From the NCBI RefSeq assembly GCF_041146395.1, contig NC_091002.1, forward strand, positions 9,418,501 to 9,482,500: a stretch of DNA of 64,000 bases, read 5' to 3'. A program made the translations under genes and the position numbers. This document shows positions 46,651 through 58,899 of the stretch, piece after piece. Within the stretch, counting starts at the first letter, position 1. Each line of letters begins with the position of its first letter. The notes under the pieces are model-generated. The model saw nothing but the letters and a program-made list of their open reading frames with translations. It made no database searches and was not told the DNA's origin. Origin of the DNA: Eulemur rufifrons (taxonomy: Eukaryota > Chordata > Mammalia > Primates > Lemuridae).

Positions 46651-47190
46651 CCCCATGGCAGGGATGCCAGGTCATGCGGGGCCCGTGGTCAGCTCCTGTG
46701 GCTACCACCACACGGGGGCCCAAAGTCGTTGTCTCCTAGTCCTATTTAATGATACTTTTGACTTCACATTAAAATACAATCACCCTAGGAGGGAAAACAC
46801 ATAGCTACGGAGCACCTAATGTATCCCAGCCGTGTTTCGAGGTGCAGTCAGTGCTGGGAGACATGGCTCTCCACCTGATGGGGTTCCAAGGTTTGGAGTA
46901 AAGGAAAACATTCATATAGTCAAAACTGCCCTGACTATGCCCCGGCAAACCCGTGTGGAAGACTGATAAACGATCGCGCAGCAGACACCGCCATGAGGAT
47001 GATCACGTGCCTGAGAATGCTGGGCTACACTCAGCATGTTTCACATCGTCAAGAATGTCGCGCTCACACTGGGGGATAACACGGGAGCCAAGAACAACCA
47101 CAGGGAGAGTCTAAGGTATGTGCTCCTGGGGCTGGGGGCACTCATTGAATCGCCACTGCTCTTTGAATTGTTTCTGGTTCTTTCTGTCTC
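46651..47190. other. Unique sequence, no gene seen
   Basis: No recognised repeat or coding similarity. Confidence 0.4.
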
Positions 47191-47245
47191 CCTCTCTCTG
47201 CCTCTCTGTCCTCCTCCTCTCTCTCTCTCTCTCTCTCTCTGTCTT
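47191..47245. repeat. (CT)n microsatellite
   Basis: Imperfect CT-rich tract followed by about 12 uninterrupted CT units. Confidence 0.9.
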
Positions 47246-47284
47246 CATGTAATTATATTTATAAAAGTCATATAATGTGACTCC

Positions 47285-47420
47285 ATTTCACTACCCTATT
47301 TTTTAAAGGTGATGCATTTAAGGCTGAGAGAGGCTAAGTAACTTGCCCAAGATCACAGAGCATTCGAACACATGACACTCTAACACCCAGAGCATGATCT
47401 TTCAGCCACATGACCTCTCT
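47285..47420 (-). repeat. MIR SINE fragment
   Basis: GCTGAGAGAGGCTAAGTAAC, TTGCCCAAGATCACAGAGC and CATGACACTCTAACACCCAG match antisense MIR. Confidence 0.8.
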
Positions 47421-48690
47421 TACAAAGCCACTAGTATCACATTATAAGGAATATAAAGAGAGTCTCTTACCAGAAAGTCCCTTATATATGAGCAAGTCCC
47501 TAGGACACCAGAAGACTCAGTGAGATTTGTGTAGAAATTCCTTGATACTTCAGTTCTCATAAGGAGTGGACACCTAGTTCTCATCCATGAGGCTTTAATG
47601 TCTTGAAGTTTATCTGTGTCCTGAAAGGGGTGGATTATACTCAGGAGTGCCCAGCAAATTGTTAAAGAAGATTTAGAACAGCAATTTGTAAGGTACCGGG
47701 CTCACAACTTAGCTTCTCCCATGTCGTTTGCAAATGAGAAGAACCAAGCATCGTACTTACTAGTACCTAGGCCGTGGCTTCTTCTCCAGTCAAGGTTGTG
47801 ATTGTCCACTGTCATGGTCTGAGTACAGATGCACCCTTTAGTTCTAAACATGGAACCCAGAGTAGATTTATTCTCCTGTGAGCGGGTCTTGATCCAGAGA
47901 CCCAGGTAAGGATCTCCAGGATGCTCCTGGTCCTCCCAGCCTCCCCAGGAGCCGAGGAAAGAGTGCAGGGCACCCCTGGATACGTGCTGATGGACAAGGG
48001 CCCCTTGGCCTGGAGAAGAGGCAGCTTGTTTCTGAGAAGCAGGGTCCCCTCCTCCGAGGGGTGGCAGGGGAAGGCAATTCTACCATCATGTTCCAATGGC
48101 ATGAGCTGAGGAGAATATCCTGGTATCTCAGGCAACCCCAAAGAAAAGACAGTGGGACCAGCGGTGTGGTCTCCAGGCTTCTCACTGGAAGCCTATAGGC
48201 CCTCAGGGCTGGGCCACCAGGTGGTACCAGCCCCTCCAATCCACATCACTAAAAGAGCAACCACACTCTTTTATTTCAAACACAGAACTTGCAGTTAAAT
48301 CAAACTGCTCAAATATAACCAAGTTGCACGCATCTGATTTTAATTTAAGACCTAAACTTCCCAAAGAGTGTAGGGGACACTGTGGTGGCCAATGGTGGGA
48401 GTCTCGTCACCAAGTGGCACTTGCTTGGGAAGCCAAAGTCCCCCAGAAGGGACTGGGGCCAGGAAGCCTTGCCAATACGTCATCAGTAACATTGACTGTC
48501 CCTTGATCCAATCTTTGCCTCTTTCAAATTATTTTTCCTCCATGGCTCCTGTGACAGTCTTTCCTGTGGTTTTGAAGGCAAATGTCCTCTGCAGTCTTCC
48601 CTGGGCAGGGACAGGCCACACAGCATTTACTGCAACTTTAAGAAATTGTTTAATAGGAAAGGAATCTTCCTAAAAGCATTTTCTGATCAT
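47421..48690. other. Unique sequence, no gene seen
   Basis: Overlapping frames near 47812-48239 on the minus strand are not recognised. Confidence 0.4.
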
Positions 48691-49049
48691 CATTAAAGAA
48701 TTCAATCCCTCTTTTAGCTTAGAGATAACGTCCTGATTACTGGAGCAAAGTACCTTGAGAATTTCACATTTATTCCCCGATGACATAATCCTCGTGCCAA
48801 TGAAGTGACCATGTGACGTACATGCTCCTACAATGCCACGTGTTAATGTCAGGGAATAAAATCACAATCTGATTTGATTTTGTTTTGAGGGGGGAGAACA
48901 CGAAACAACATAATGCAGCCACATAATCATCGGACACAAAATAAGCTGTTTATCCGATTTCACATACACTTACAATTGAATCTCACTTTTGAAATAACTA
49001 TAATTACTTTCCAAAATGATTCATTTTTCTCTGATTATAAAAGTCCGCA
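48691..49049. promoter_or_regulatory. Candidate conserved non-coding block
   Basis: Repeat-free AT-rich stretch with CTGATTACTGG, ATGACATAATCC, GCCACGTGTTAATG, CACATAATCATCGG and ATAATTACTTTCC. Called only from site density and the absence of repeats. Confidence 0.22.
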
Positions 49050-49510
49050 TACCTGTTGTGGAAAACACGGGAAATAAGAAATAATAATCACCCGTAAGCC
49101 TATGATCCACAAACAGGCCCTGTTCACATTTTAGGGCTATTGCATTTTAATGTTTTTCAATACATGCATAATTTTACAACTCAATGTCATGTTGTAGATA
49201 CAACTTGTACTGATTTTTTTCACTTTGCATTATTTGCATTCAACAGTGTAACTGTCATCAAAATAATTCAAAATCTGGAAGGATATATGCTAAAGTGTTA
49301 ATCATAACCTCTGATTGGTAGGAATGTTGTTATCTTCTTATTTTCTGTATGTTTTACTGTCTATATTTTCTAATTGTCCACAATGCACATTCATTGTTAT
49401 GAACAGATTGTTTTTAAATTCAAAACGATTATTTTCCATGGCTGCATACTATTCCGTCTCATGGATATATACTGGTTTACTTAATCTTTACCAAAGTGAA
49501 GGGTACCTGC
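49050..49510 (+). mobile_element. Old L1M 3' fragment
   Basis: GGAAGGATATATGCTAAAGT-GTTAATC, TTTTCTGTATGTTTTACTG and TAATTGTCCACAATGCACAT match the 3' UTR of old L1 families. Confidence 0.45.
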
Positions 49511-49839
49511 CCTTCCCCAGGTCTTAGGAGGAGCCATTGTGATGTGTTCAAGTGGTCACGTGCTTTTGTAAAATCTGCAGCAGTAAACTGCAACTGAAGC
49601 TATTTGAGGCCCCTCCAACTTCCCTCCGGCACATCTTTGCCATGGGGTTATGCTGAGAGGATGTTGAGGTGAGTGCATTTATGCAAATCACAGTAGCTTC
49701 TCCTTGTATCTGTCACTGCATTATCCTAGGCTGGGGGTGCTTTCGGGACCCTCCTAAGTCAGCAAATCAATAAGGATTTATTGAAGGGGGGTCTGGGAAG
49801 ACAGCAGCAGTGACATGGGCTTTGAATCCCTTGGATCCT

Positions 49840-50660
49840 ACACAAAAATAACATGTTAATTAATAGCAAAGCCAAAAACACATGGACAAATTTACAAGAA
49901 AACTAGATGATAGAGTTCCCCTGCTCCCTAGACCCTCAATACAAGCAAGTAGGGACAACTGCCATGGCCACAGTCCCGTGTGCTGACAACATGTGTGTGC
50001 AGGGAGAAGGACGTGAGTGTAATTGGAGAAACCCAGAAAAGAGAGGGCTTGGGAAAGAATTCAAAATGAAAGAAAATCATCTTAGAAATGAAGGCTAAAC
50101 TAGCAGGACTATAAGAGCAAATTACAAGCACCTAATGCCTTGAGAGATAAGAGGAATTTTTTTTTAATCATATAAAAAGAAAGGAAGAAACAAAAAGGAT
50201 TTTTTAAAAAAGTGACAAGTAGACAAAAAAGATTCTACGAACAGTTGATAGCAGTACCTGGAGGGAAAACCTAAAATAAAGGAACAGAACAAATACTGAA
50301 ACCTGTAATTGCAGAAAACTTCCCCGAAATATAGATTGAAAAAAAAAGATTTGAAACTACGTATTGAAAGAGCGCAGTATGTACCTAAGAACCTCAACCC
50401 AGAATGATTAGAAACAAGACATACACTAGTAAAATTACTGAACTTTAAAGAGAAGTAAGTAATTCCTCTGGGTGGAAAGAACATGAGGGGCATAAATGAG
50501 AGAGAAAATACGAACACCATCCTTGTTGACAGCAACACTTACTCCAAAAGGAAATGGAATAATATATTTAAGGTGCAAGAAAAGAAAACGTGAGCCAAGG
50601 ATTTTATATCCTGCAAAATTGTTTTGAAATAAAAAGGTCACAGATAAACTGTTATCAACC
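49840..50660 (+). mobile_element. HAL1 element
   Basis: GATTTGAAACTACGTATTGA, AAGAGCGCAGTATGTACC, AAATTACTGAACTTTAAAG and ACACTTACTCCAAAAGGAAA follow the HAL1 consensus order closely. Frames are closed. Confidence 0.75.
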
Positions 50661-50955
50661 TGCAAAACCTCAGGGGATGTGTCTCCCAGCCCCCTCCGAG
50701 GAGAACGGCTGTCCCCCAGCACACACACCACTGGGGTGAAGAACGCAGCCTCTTTCCTGAGGTGTCCCTGCCACGCAAACAGGCTGAGTCTCATCATCAG
50801 GAAAGGCCAGGTGGACCCAGGCTCACCCTGAGCTCTGTAACTGACAAGGAAGGACCCAGGAAGACTCGCCTGAGAGCCAGCTGTCCTCGGCACACAGATG
50901 GCGCACAGGGCCGGGCTGGCAACACCGTAGGAGCAGTCACGGTGCCACCACTCTG
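50661..50955. other. Unique sequence, no gene seen
   Basis: No recognised repeat or gene. Confidence 0.4.
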
Positions 50956-51110
50956 CATGCCTGGCAGTTTGTACACACATTCTTATTCAAGCCTCATAAC
51001 AATGCTATAAAGTAGGCATTAATCTCCTTTTACAGACACGATGACGTGGAGCAGGTTGCTAACAAGTGCTAGGTGCAGACGGGATCAAACCAGGTTCAGC
51101 CGCGTGGCCC
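50956..51110 (-). repeat. MIR SINE fragment
   Basis: CATTCTTATTCAAGCCTCAT, AACAATGCTATAAAGTAGGC and CTCCTTTTACAGACACGATG are antisense MIR hallmarks. Confidence 0.8.
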
Positions 51111-52789
51111 TGCCTGCTCTTAGGGCTGCCGATCTCACCATGTCCCTGGGGCTCCCACCCTCTCCCACCTCCCCTGCAGCACATGGCCCAGCATGTGGGG
51201 CTGCTATGGGGCCAAAGGCTCAGCGCCTGCATGAGGGAGAGACGCAATGACCTTAACCCCTTCATCTAACAGGTTTCTCAGATTATCCTGACAATTGCCT
51301 AGCTGTGCCCTGTGGCTGACACCCCATATGGCCTTGGCCTACCCTTAGGGGACAGCACTTCCAGCCTCCCCACAGAGCCTGCTTCTCTGCTTGGAGTTTC
51401 CCGGGGACCTGGGGAACATTCTCAGCCATGCCCAGGGAAAGTTGGGAAGTGCCAGGGGCACCCTCGCCAATGAGGGAAGGAAGTCGTGGAGAAGTACCCA
51501 GCTTCCCTGGCCTTGGTGGGACCACCCTGAATTGCACAGCCGCAGAGGGCCCCTCTGAATCGGCTGTCCTCCTCCCAGCTCCCTACTCTACTTCCGGGGC
51601 CTGTTTGAGGGAACCACACAAAGGCAGAGACAAGCCCGGAGGGCTGGAGTCTGCAACTGTACTTGCTATCCAAGGAGCTGTCTCGGTGAGCGCCACAGGG
51701 CTGTGTCTACGCAGGAGACACAGGTGGGCCTGGGCGCCTGTGGTGTGGGGAGGGGGTGAGGAGGTCCAAAAGGAACCTTCACACCCAGCCTAGATTGGCT
51801 GGAGCCAACTGAATCCGCCATATGCTGGGGGGAGCATGAGCCAACAGGGGATTCCCTGGAGGGGTGACGTGCCAAGCCCAGCAGCTGCAGGAGGCGAGAG
51901 GAGAGAGCCTCATCGCGTGCTGGAGGCTGCGGGCCTACGGGAACTCAAACGTGCCCTTTCTACCAAAGCACAAGCATCGGGACAACTGTCTCCAAATACT
52001 CCTCAGGACTAGCACCCTAGGACTTCACAGGCACACTCTTCCAACAAAAAATGCATCAAAGCACACATATGGAGGAAACCAGTGCTATTCCATTTGGTGT
52101 TGAAATCTCGAGCATTTCATGATGTCCCAAAAGAACTGCAGGCGTCCTTGGCTGTCCTGTACCAGAATGACCAAAACCATCAGTGTGTCTACACTGTCCT
52201 GTAACTAGGAGGTCTCCCTCAGTCTAGCGTCCAGGCTGACAGCTCAGCAGAGTCACCGCCATGGCCACTGGTCCCAGAGAGCAGGGCCTGACCCTGGCTG
52301 GATACAGGCTGTCATCTGGTGAGGGACCCCGGGGAGCAAGAGTGAGGCTGGGGTGTGACACGGGGGGTGGGCCACTTTGTCTGTCTGGGGCCTTCAAAGG
52401 GGCCTTCGGGGATGCATCTGAGAACTGTCCCCACTATGGGAGAAATGGGGAGCACTTGCCCAGGGACCCCTGTGTGTCACTGCTCCAGCTCCTCCCAGGC
52501 ACCACACACTCCACAGCCAGGGAGCCCCCGGCAGACGGGCAGAGGCCACACCAGGCCAGATTAGCCCTGGGCAAAACCCACAGAACCCTTGAGGGCTCAA
52601 GGAGGGGCCGAGAGGATGGACAGTGGTGGGGGCGGGTCCAGTGCCCCTGCCCCATCTTCCAAACAGAGCACCTTCAAGGCTCTGCCCAGCGAGCTGGCCG
52701 AGCCCTCATGTGGGCAGTCGGAAGGGCTGAGGGGCTGGTGCCCCAGGGGCAGCCCTCAGCCTGTTGGTGGATGACAGCATCCCTGCCCA
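51111..52789. other. Repeat-poor GC-rich sequence without confirmed gene
   Basis: No named repeat. The most notable frame is 52261-52797 (+, 178 codons), whose ATG sits in CACCGCCATGG, close to an ideal translation-start context. It shows no domain or similarity that I know, and GC-rich DNA readily yields such frames. Confidence 0.4.
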
Positions 52790-53012
52790 CCAGGTGAGAC
52801 TGCACTGGGCGCCCCAGGAGGTCCCCAGCAGGCGCAGGCCCCACTGGCCGCATGTGTAACCTGGCATTGGTGCACTGCCGCCTTGGCTGGGCTCTCGTCC
52901 CTCCTCACTACCCCCCCATACTTGTCATTCCTGGGATCACATCCCAAATCCACCACTTGCACCCAAATCCTCGTCTAGGGTCTGCTTCGAGGGAACCCAA
53001 ACTAAAACAGTG
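52790..53012 (+). mobile_element. LTR fragment, LTR33-like, sense
   Basis: CACCACTTGCACCCAAATCC, TCGTCTAGGGTCTGCTTCG and AGGGAACCCAAACTAAAACAG match a known mammalian ERVL-type LTR ending. An antisense copy lies at 26060-26340. Confidence 0.6.
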
Positions 53013-54480
53013 ACTAAGCCAGGGTTTGACCCCTGCATTCTCTGGTTTCAGGGCCCAAACATTTAACCACGACACTGTGCTCAGTTTACTCGTGGGTCCC
53101 ACTTGACGTGTTGGCCCTCATGATGGCCACAGGATGTCAGCGTGCCACCCAGCTACTAGAGCCACCTTCCTGTTTCCTGCTCCAACAAGACCTTGGCAAA
53201 ATGGGCACCAGAGACACTGGGCACCTTCCTTGCTTCTCCAAATCCAAGGAACTGCTCCCAAACCTTCCACGCCACACACCCACCCCTGTGGCCCCAGATC
53301 CCTCCGTGGCTTCATTTATTTCCCGCAAGGGAAAATTACTGTGGAGCTCCTCAGTTCACACGTGCTGGCTACAGTGTGACCGTGCACGGGGTTGGGTGGG
53401 GTGTGCAGCGACATGGGGCACGGTGAGGCCTAAACCCCCAGTCGCTGCTGGGAGAGCTGTGGCTTGTGCTTAACCCCTTTCCAGGATCCTAGACAGCGTC
53501 CCAGGGAGGGTGAGGCAGGGCTTGGACAGTCAGACCATGGCAGTTCCCATGAATCTCCTTCCTTTGGACCACATGGGTGGGGCTCGCACCTCACTTCCAA
53601 GTGACCTCAGTGAATTACGTATTCATGGTGGGGGTGAGAGTGCTGATACTGTTCTGGGAGAGGCCACTCTGTGATTTCCCACTCCTTGAAGACTGTTGCC
53701 ATGTGTCCCACATCCGGGTGCTAGCCCGAGCCTCTCCCCAGGCCAAGCACTGACCAGTGGTACCGTAGCCATTGAAAGATGAGGCCACTGGGAGACATGA
53801 GTCCCCAAAGGGAGGGCATGAGCACTGGCCAGCGAGTCTAAGTATCATGTCCAGTGTTCCCTAACAACTCACCAGGGGCATGGACTATTTCTATAACAGC
53901 ATGAAAGGTGCATTGGCTGGCCAGGCAGAGCACTTGTACCCATTGTCACCTCCACCTTGCAGCCCCATCTCCGCCCAGGCAGGGCCCCCGGGGGCCTGCT
54001 GTCTCAGGCCTCTGTCCTCACCTCTGCCTTGCTCTCCGACTCTGACTGTTGCTTCTCAGTGCCATTATCCCAGCCCTCCCCTCCTTCATCTCATGTGCTT
54101 TGACAGGACACTTCTTAGGCCAAATCTCCTGGTGACAGTTCCCTCTCCCACCTCTGTCTGGCTTTCAAAATTGTTCTCATATTACATCCCCAACAGTGTG
54201 TGCTGACTTCCTAGGTCCCGGTGTCTGTTTGTGCACGGCACTCTGTGCCGGGGGTGCCGACCCCACGCCAGGCGCGGTTCACCTGGGTAGACGACAGCAA
54301 GGCCTGCAGTCAACAGCGTCTCCGCCCAGCCCTCCCGTGGCAGGGCACCGTCCCCCAGAGGAGGCTCAGAGGCAGGGTGTGGGATGGCTTGGGGACAGGG
54401 GAGGGAAAAGCCAAGGCCTACAGAGAAAGGACGAGAGCCAGCCGCTGAGGTCAGTTACGAAGGGGGAGAGGAGGAGGCTT
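53013..54480. other. Repeat-poor sequence, no gene seen
   Basis: A short MIR-like remnant is near 53010-53090 (GACTAAGCCAGGGTTTGACC). Overlapping frames on both strands are not recognised. Confidence 0.4.
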
Positions 54481-54484
54481 GGAA

Positions 54485-54700
54485 AGGGGCCAGCCTGGGC
54501 TTGGATCCCTGTGTCAGTGGGCTGCTTACTTAACCCTTTTAAAGCCTCAGTTTCCTCATGTCTAACATGTGGGTAGTAACATCAACTCCACAGGGCCCCC
54601 GTGAGATGGGGACCGTGTGGTGAGACAGGTCCAGCGCAAGGCCAGGCCCGTGACAGCGTCTGGACTCAATGCTGCTGTTGTTGTTACCATCAGTGACCAT
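54485..54700 (+). repeat. MIR SINE
   Basis: GGCTTGGATCCCTGTGTCAG, GCTGCTTACTTAACCC and GCCTCAGTTTCCTCATGTC, with a spacing typical of MIR. Confidence 0.85.
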
Positions 54701-55389
54701 TTTTCAAATCTCTGAGGCCTCTTAGACAGAAAACCAGCTGTTCTTGGTGGCCACTTGAGAGAGGAGAAGCAGACTTTTAAATCAGAATGAGTCAAAGAAT
54801 TTTTTCCCAGCAACAGTTGTTAAATTCAGGAGGCCTTGGAATTTCTTTAAAAGAGGATTCCGTATCACTGGGCTTGGGTGCTTTCTGACAGAGAAGAGAA
54901 AAGACCCAGGTCGTTCCTGAAGTTCCCCCTGGAGCCCCCATATTTTGGTTCTGTGACTCTTCAAATCTCTCTAATTAACTTGTCTGGTTTAATCCGGGCT
55001 CCCTGAGTCGCCCCTGAGCCCTGTCCCCAGCACAGCATCCATTCCGTGCACACGCTCCACACCGGGCTCAGCTTACAAACTGCCGGTGCGCGGATTCACA
55101 GCCCCTCAACAATGTGCCGTGCAGACGGATTGCCCCACTCCGTGGCCACCCTCTTTTGTGTGGAGGCCAACTGCTAATGGGCAGTTGGAATGTCTTCTAA
55201 GTGGACAAAAGGCCTGCTCAAGTGTGCAACTATTTGGGGGCAGCCGCCACTCCCTCCGCGGGTGGTTAAGGTCTGTGCTGCCCAGAGCCAGCTGCTGAGT
55301 CCTGGCAGAAGAATAGATCGGGCATGTGGGCTCGACAAAAGCTGCCCAGCCCTGTGCCCCAGGCCAGCCAAAGACGCAGAGTGTCCTCA
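54701..55389. other. Unique sequence, no gene seen
   Basis: No recognised repeat or coding similarity. Confidence 0.4.
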
Positions 55390-55830
55390 GCATATGGGTC
55401 CCCGGGGGCTCCCCTCATTTAACAATCATGACTTCCCTCTTCAGGAGACAACAATATTTGGAAACCTTAAATGGGTTGTGTGACTACATTAAATTCCCAA
55501 GGCAGCCAGAACCAAGATGCTAATTGGCTTGGCCCATATCTCCCCTATATGAGACAGATTGGCTCATTTTTCAGGCCACTAATTATTAATTTGAAGCCAT
55601 GAATAGAGAGAGATGGGGAGGACCTGTCACCTCCTGCTTGGTAAATGTTAAAGCTTTGTTCTTGGCAGGCGCAGCACAGAGCTGAAGGGGTCCTGTAGGT
55701 ACAAACCGCATCTTGTTCATGTCTTTCCTCTGTACGACGTGGGGAGCCCGCTGACAATCAACTGTCGCCGTCAGAGCTTATGGAGGACAAGGGCCACGTT
55801 ATCTCAGGCCTCCTCACATTCACACTTTGG
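55390..55830. promoter_or_regulatory. Candidate conserved non-coding block
   Basis: Repeat-free, with GATGCTAATTGGCTTGG, CCACTAATTATTAATTTGAA and an ACAATATTTGGAAACC forkhead-like site in 150 bp, and CAATCAACTG further on. The clustering of ATTA cores is reminiscent of developmental enhancers. Function is inferred. Confidence 0.3.
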
Positions 55831-56089
55831 AGGGATCTCCGAAGTTTGTAGAAAAGTCTCAGTTGGTACAAAATAGTGTAATTCTGAGTTGCACTGTCAG
55901 GATTTGAAAATTTTAAAGTCCTTCATACAACTTTAAACTTGTGTCCCATTACTAGACCATACCTTTACACTGATAAATTAATATTAATAAACTCTACAGT
56001 TATCTTGGAAATGGCACGACTTGATTACACTGTATTTGAGTGTATTAAAGGCATCACTTGTTAAAAGCAAACTGAAATATACCATAACT
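55831..56089. other. AT-rich sequence, nothing recognised
   Basis: No repeat or gene recognised. Confidence 0.35.
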
Positions 56090-56640
56090 TTTTGGTAACC
56101 CATTTTTTCCCAACATTTTATTTTTTAAAATTTCAAAGATATAGAAAACTTGATAGAATTTCCAGTGAATCTTCATGGAGCCACCACTTATATTCTATTA
56201 ATACAATTAAAATTTGGCTACACTTACCTTATCACAAATCTATGTCACTGCTCACCTATCGATCCATCATGTTTTTTGATGCATTTCAAACTAACTTGCT
56301 GACATTATTATCCTTTACCCCAAAACACTTCAGCATGCAAATCATTAACCATATGTGTTTATGAACATTTGGAAATAAAACTTATATATATAATGTCATG
56401 CTTGACTCTAAAGTGTATCCTTTGATGAGTTTGAACAAATGTGTCCCCTTGGAAAGTTCTGGGGCCCCCTTCTAGTCAATACCATCCCACCCCCAACTCA
56501 CCCCCAGTACAAGCCCCATAGGAAACCACTATCCATCTTGTTTACCACAGTCATAACCCATTTTTGCTATTTGTATCTTAATATACCTGGAACCTCAATA
56601 AGTAAAAGTGGTCCAGGCCTCTTGCAACTTCTGTGAGGTA
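56090..56640 (-). mobile_element. L1M 3' region, antisense
   Basis: GTGTCCCCTTGGAAAGTTCT, CCCTTCTAGTCAATACCATC and GGAAACCACTATCCATCTTG follow the reverse strand of old L1M 3' regions (...agttccctcatgcccc..., ...caaccactgttctg...). Confidence 0.6.
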
Positions 56641-57290
56641 GGGAGAACCACCTTACTATTCTTTTCTGTTTTTTTTAAATCACCAAATCATCAATGTGCC
56701 CCTCCAGGTCTAAAGTGTCAGAGTGTAAATTCCAAAAATCTAAATGGTTTTAAGACCATGAGTACAAAGATGTCATTTTCTTTTCTGCAAATAGGGAAGA
56801 TTAAGCTTTGCTGATTTGACTGTTCTCATGGGCCACTTCAGAACAGGCGAATACTTGACCATATACTTTATTGGAGAAGACAGAGCTCTTTGATTCTTTT
56901 GACTCAGAATTACAATCTCAACAACAACAACAACAACAACAAAACAGAATTAGGGAATGATGTAAGAGTCCCGTTTTTTTCAGGCAAAAAAGTCAACAAC
57001 AGATGCTAAAATTAATGGGTGGAAAGTTGAGGAGTAAGAGGATATTTACATAGTCTCAAAGTATCTCTCCCAAGGCACTTAGTCGTTTCAAGAGGAAATA
57101 TAGTAACTTGACAGTAGAGAAACCTGGCAGACGCCACCTCACCCGGGTGACGAATGCCACCGGAAATTGTCCAAACCAACACCACGTGCCCCTGATAGGA
57201 TATACGGAAAGGGCTCCTCATTTCTTCTGCAGTGCTCTTAACAAAAACACATAACCCAAATCCATCAGATGAACCCAGACTGAGAGCCAT
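56641..57290. other. Mostly unique sequence with an (AAC)n microsatellite
   Basis: An AAC run lies at about 56919-56943. Otherwise no gene or named repeat. Confidence 0.4.
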
Positions 57291-57736
57291 TTTATAAAAT
57301 ACCTCCTTGAGATCCTGATTTCAAATCTTTTGAATATATACCCAGAAGTGCAATTGCTGGACCAGATGGTAGTTCTATTTTTAATTTTTTAAGGAATCTC
57401 CATACTGTTTTTATAATGGATATACCAATTTACATGCCCACCAACAGTGTACAAGAGTTCCCCTTTCTCCGTATCCTCACCAATACTTATTTTTTTTAAC
57501 AGCTATCCTAACTGGTGTGAGGTGGTATCTCATTGTGGTTTTGCCTTGCATTTCCCTAATGATTAGTGATGCTGAGCACCTTTTCATATACCTATTGGCC
57601 ATTTGTACGTCTTCTTTGGAGAAATGCCTATTCAGGTTCTTTGCCCATTTTTTAATCATGTTATTTGTTTTCTTGCTATTTAGCTTTATGGATTCCTTTA
57701 TATTTTGGATATTAACCACTTATCAGATATCTAGCT

Positions 57737-57965
57737 TGTGGGGACAAGAGTAACTTTGTTTTTAAATGCTAATCCATCTGACAAATCCTGAATCTGAGAA
57801 TGCCTCTAAAATGTCTTGTTGATATATTATTCTTTATGTAAAAACACCTACGCATTGTAAGTTTCACCTTTCGTCTGAAACAACCCTTGATGTTGCTGCA
57901 TACAGCATAGCTGTCACATAGCCACCCACACATTTCTTCCAGAGCAAGTGTACTTTCTCCCCACA
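57737..57965 (+). repeat. 5' LTR, 3'-truncated
   Basis: Starts TGTGGGGACAAGAGTAAC and follows the 3' LTR base by base until ...GTACTTTCTCCCC. The remaining ~190 bp of the LTR (including its AATAAA) is absent. Confidence 0.85.
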
Positions 57966-57989
57966 ACAGGCAGATAGACTGCATCAGAC

Positions 57990-58550
57990 TGCAGCCAGTA
58001 AGCTTGGGACAAAAGTATGCGCTAACAGGTGTCGATACTGCCACGGGCTTGTAGACCTTCCCTTGCAACAGGGCAAATCAAACAGCCGCCATTAAGGGAT
58101 TGGAACAACTCAGTGTCACATATGGATACCCTCAATGCATAGATAGCAGCCAGGGCATACATTTCACTGGGCATGATGTCCAAGATCTGGCACATGACAG
58201 GGACATAGATTGGAGATTTCATTTACCCTATGTTCCCCAAGTGGCAGGGTGGACTGAAAGGAAAAATGGTATTTTGAAGGCACAACTGTGAGCACTTTTA
58301 CAATACAATACCTTGCATGTGTGGACAAAGGTTTTGCCGAAGCCATTAAAGACTTTAATTTGGTTGAAACACGTACGGGGCTGGCACCCTACCAATGTCT
58401 CAAGACCACCATAGAGGAGGGTCCACTAACCATGGTTGCAAAGAAAGTCCAACCAGATGCATTTATACCTGAGCTGATAAGGGACCAATGGCAAATATTA
58501 TTTAGGACTCCTCAAGACCTTGACCCAGGAGAGGGGACATTTGAATAGGG
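57990..58550 (+). pseudogene. Retroviral integrase remnant (pol)
   Basis: One frame reads from about 58000 to 58291 with a single internal stop at 58052-58054. All three catalytic acids of the DDE triad are recognisable: Asp at 58034-58036 (VDTATG), Asp at 58142-58144 (IDSSQG) and Glu at 58256-58258 (TERKNG). The second Asp and the Glu are 38 codons apart, not the 36 usual in gammaretroviruses. The motif HFTGHDVQD is present. After a stop, another frame (58288-58548) continues with pol-like sequence. Non-functional. Confidence 0.85.
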
Positions 58551-58899
58551 GTTAGACTGGCAACTTCCCCCAGCTTGGATAGGGTATTCTTGCCAGAGAG
58601 TGAGGCATTCCCTTGCCAGGTAAAGTGGTCTCTGTTGATCCTATTGGAGTCTGGGCCGAAACGGTCCACATATCACTGCATTGGAACACAGCCCCCTTTA
58701 AAGGGCATTCTGGTCTTCTGACATGATCTTTTTCTGCCCCCATAACCTTACAAATAATACATCCACCTTTGCTCCTGGGGCAACATGTGTAGTACGCACC
58801 CCAAGCCCACCATCCCCGGGCTGCCTATGTCCTAACGAGGATGAAGCTACCACTGTCACGCTGCTTGATGGGGAAGATCTGCCTTGCCAAGTACCTACT

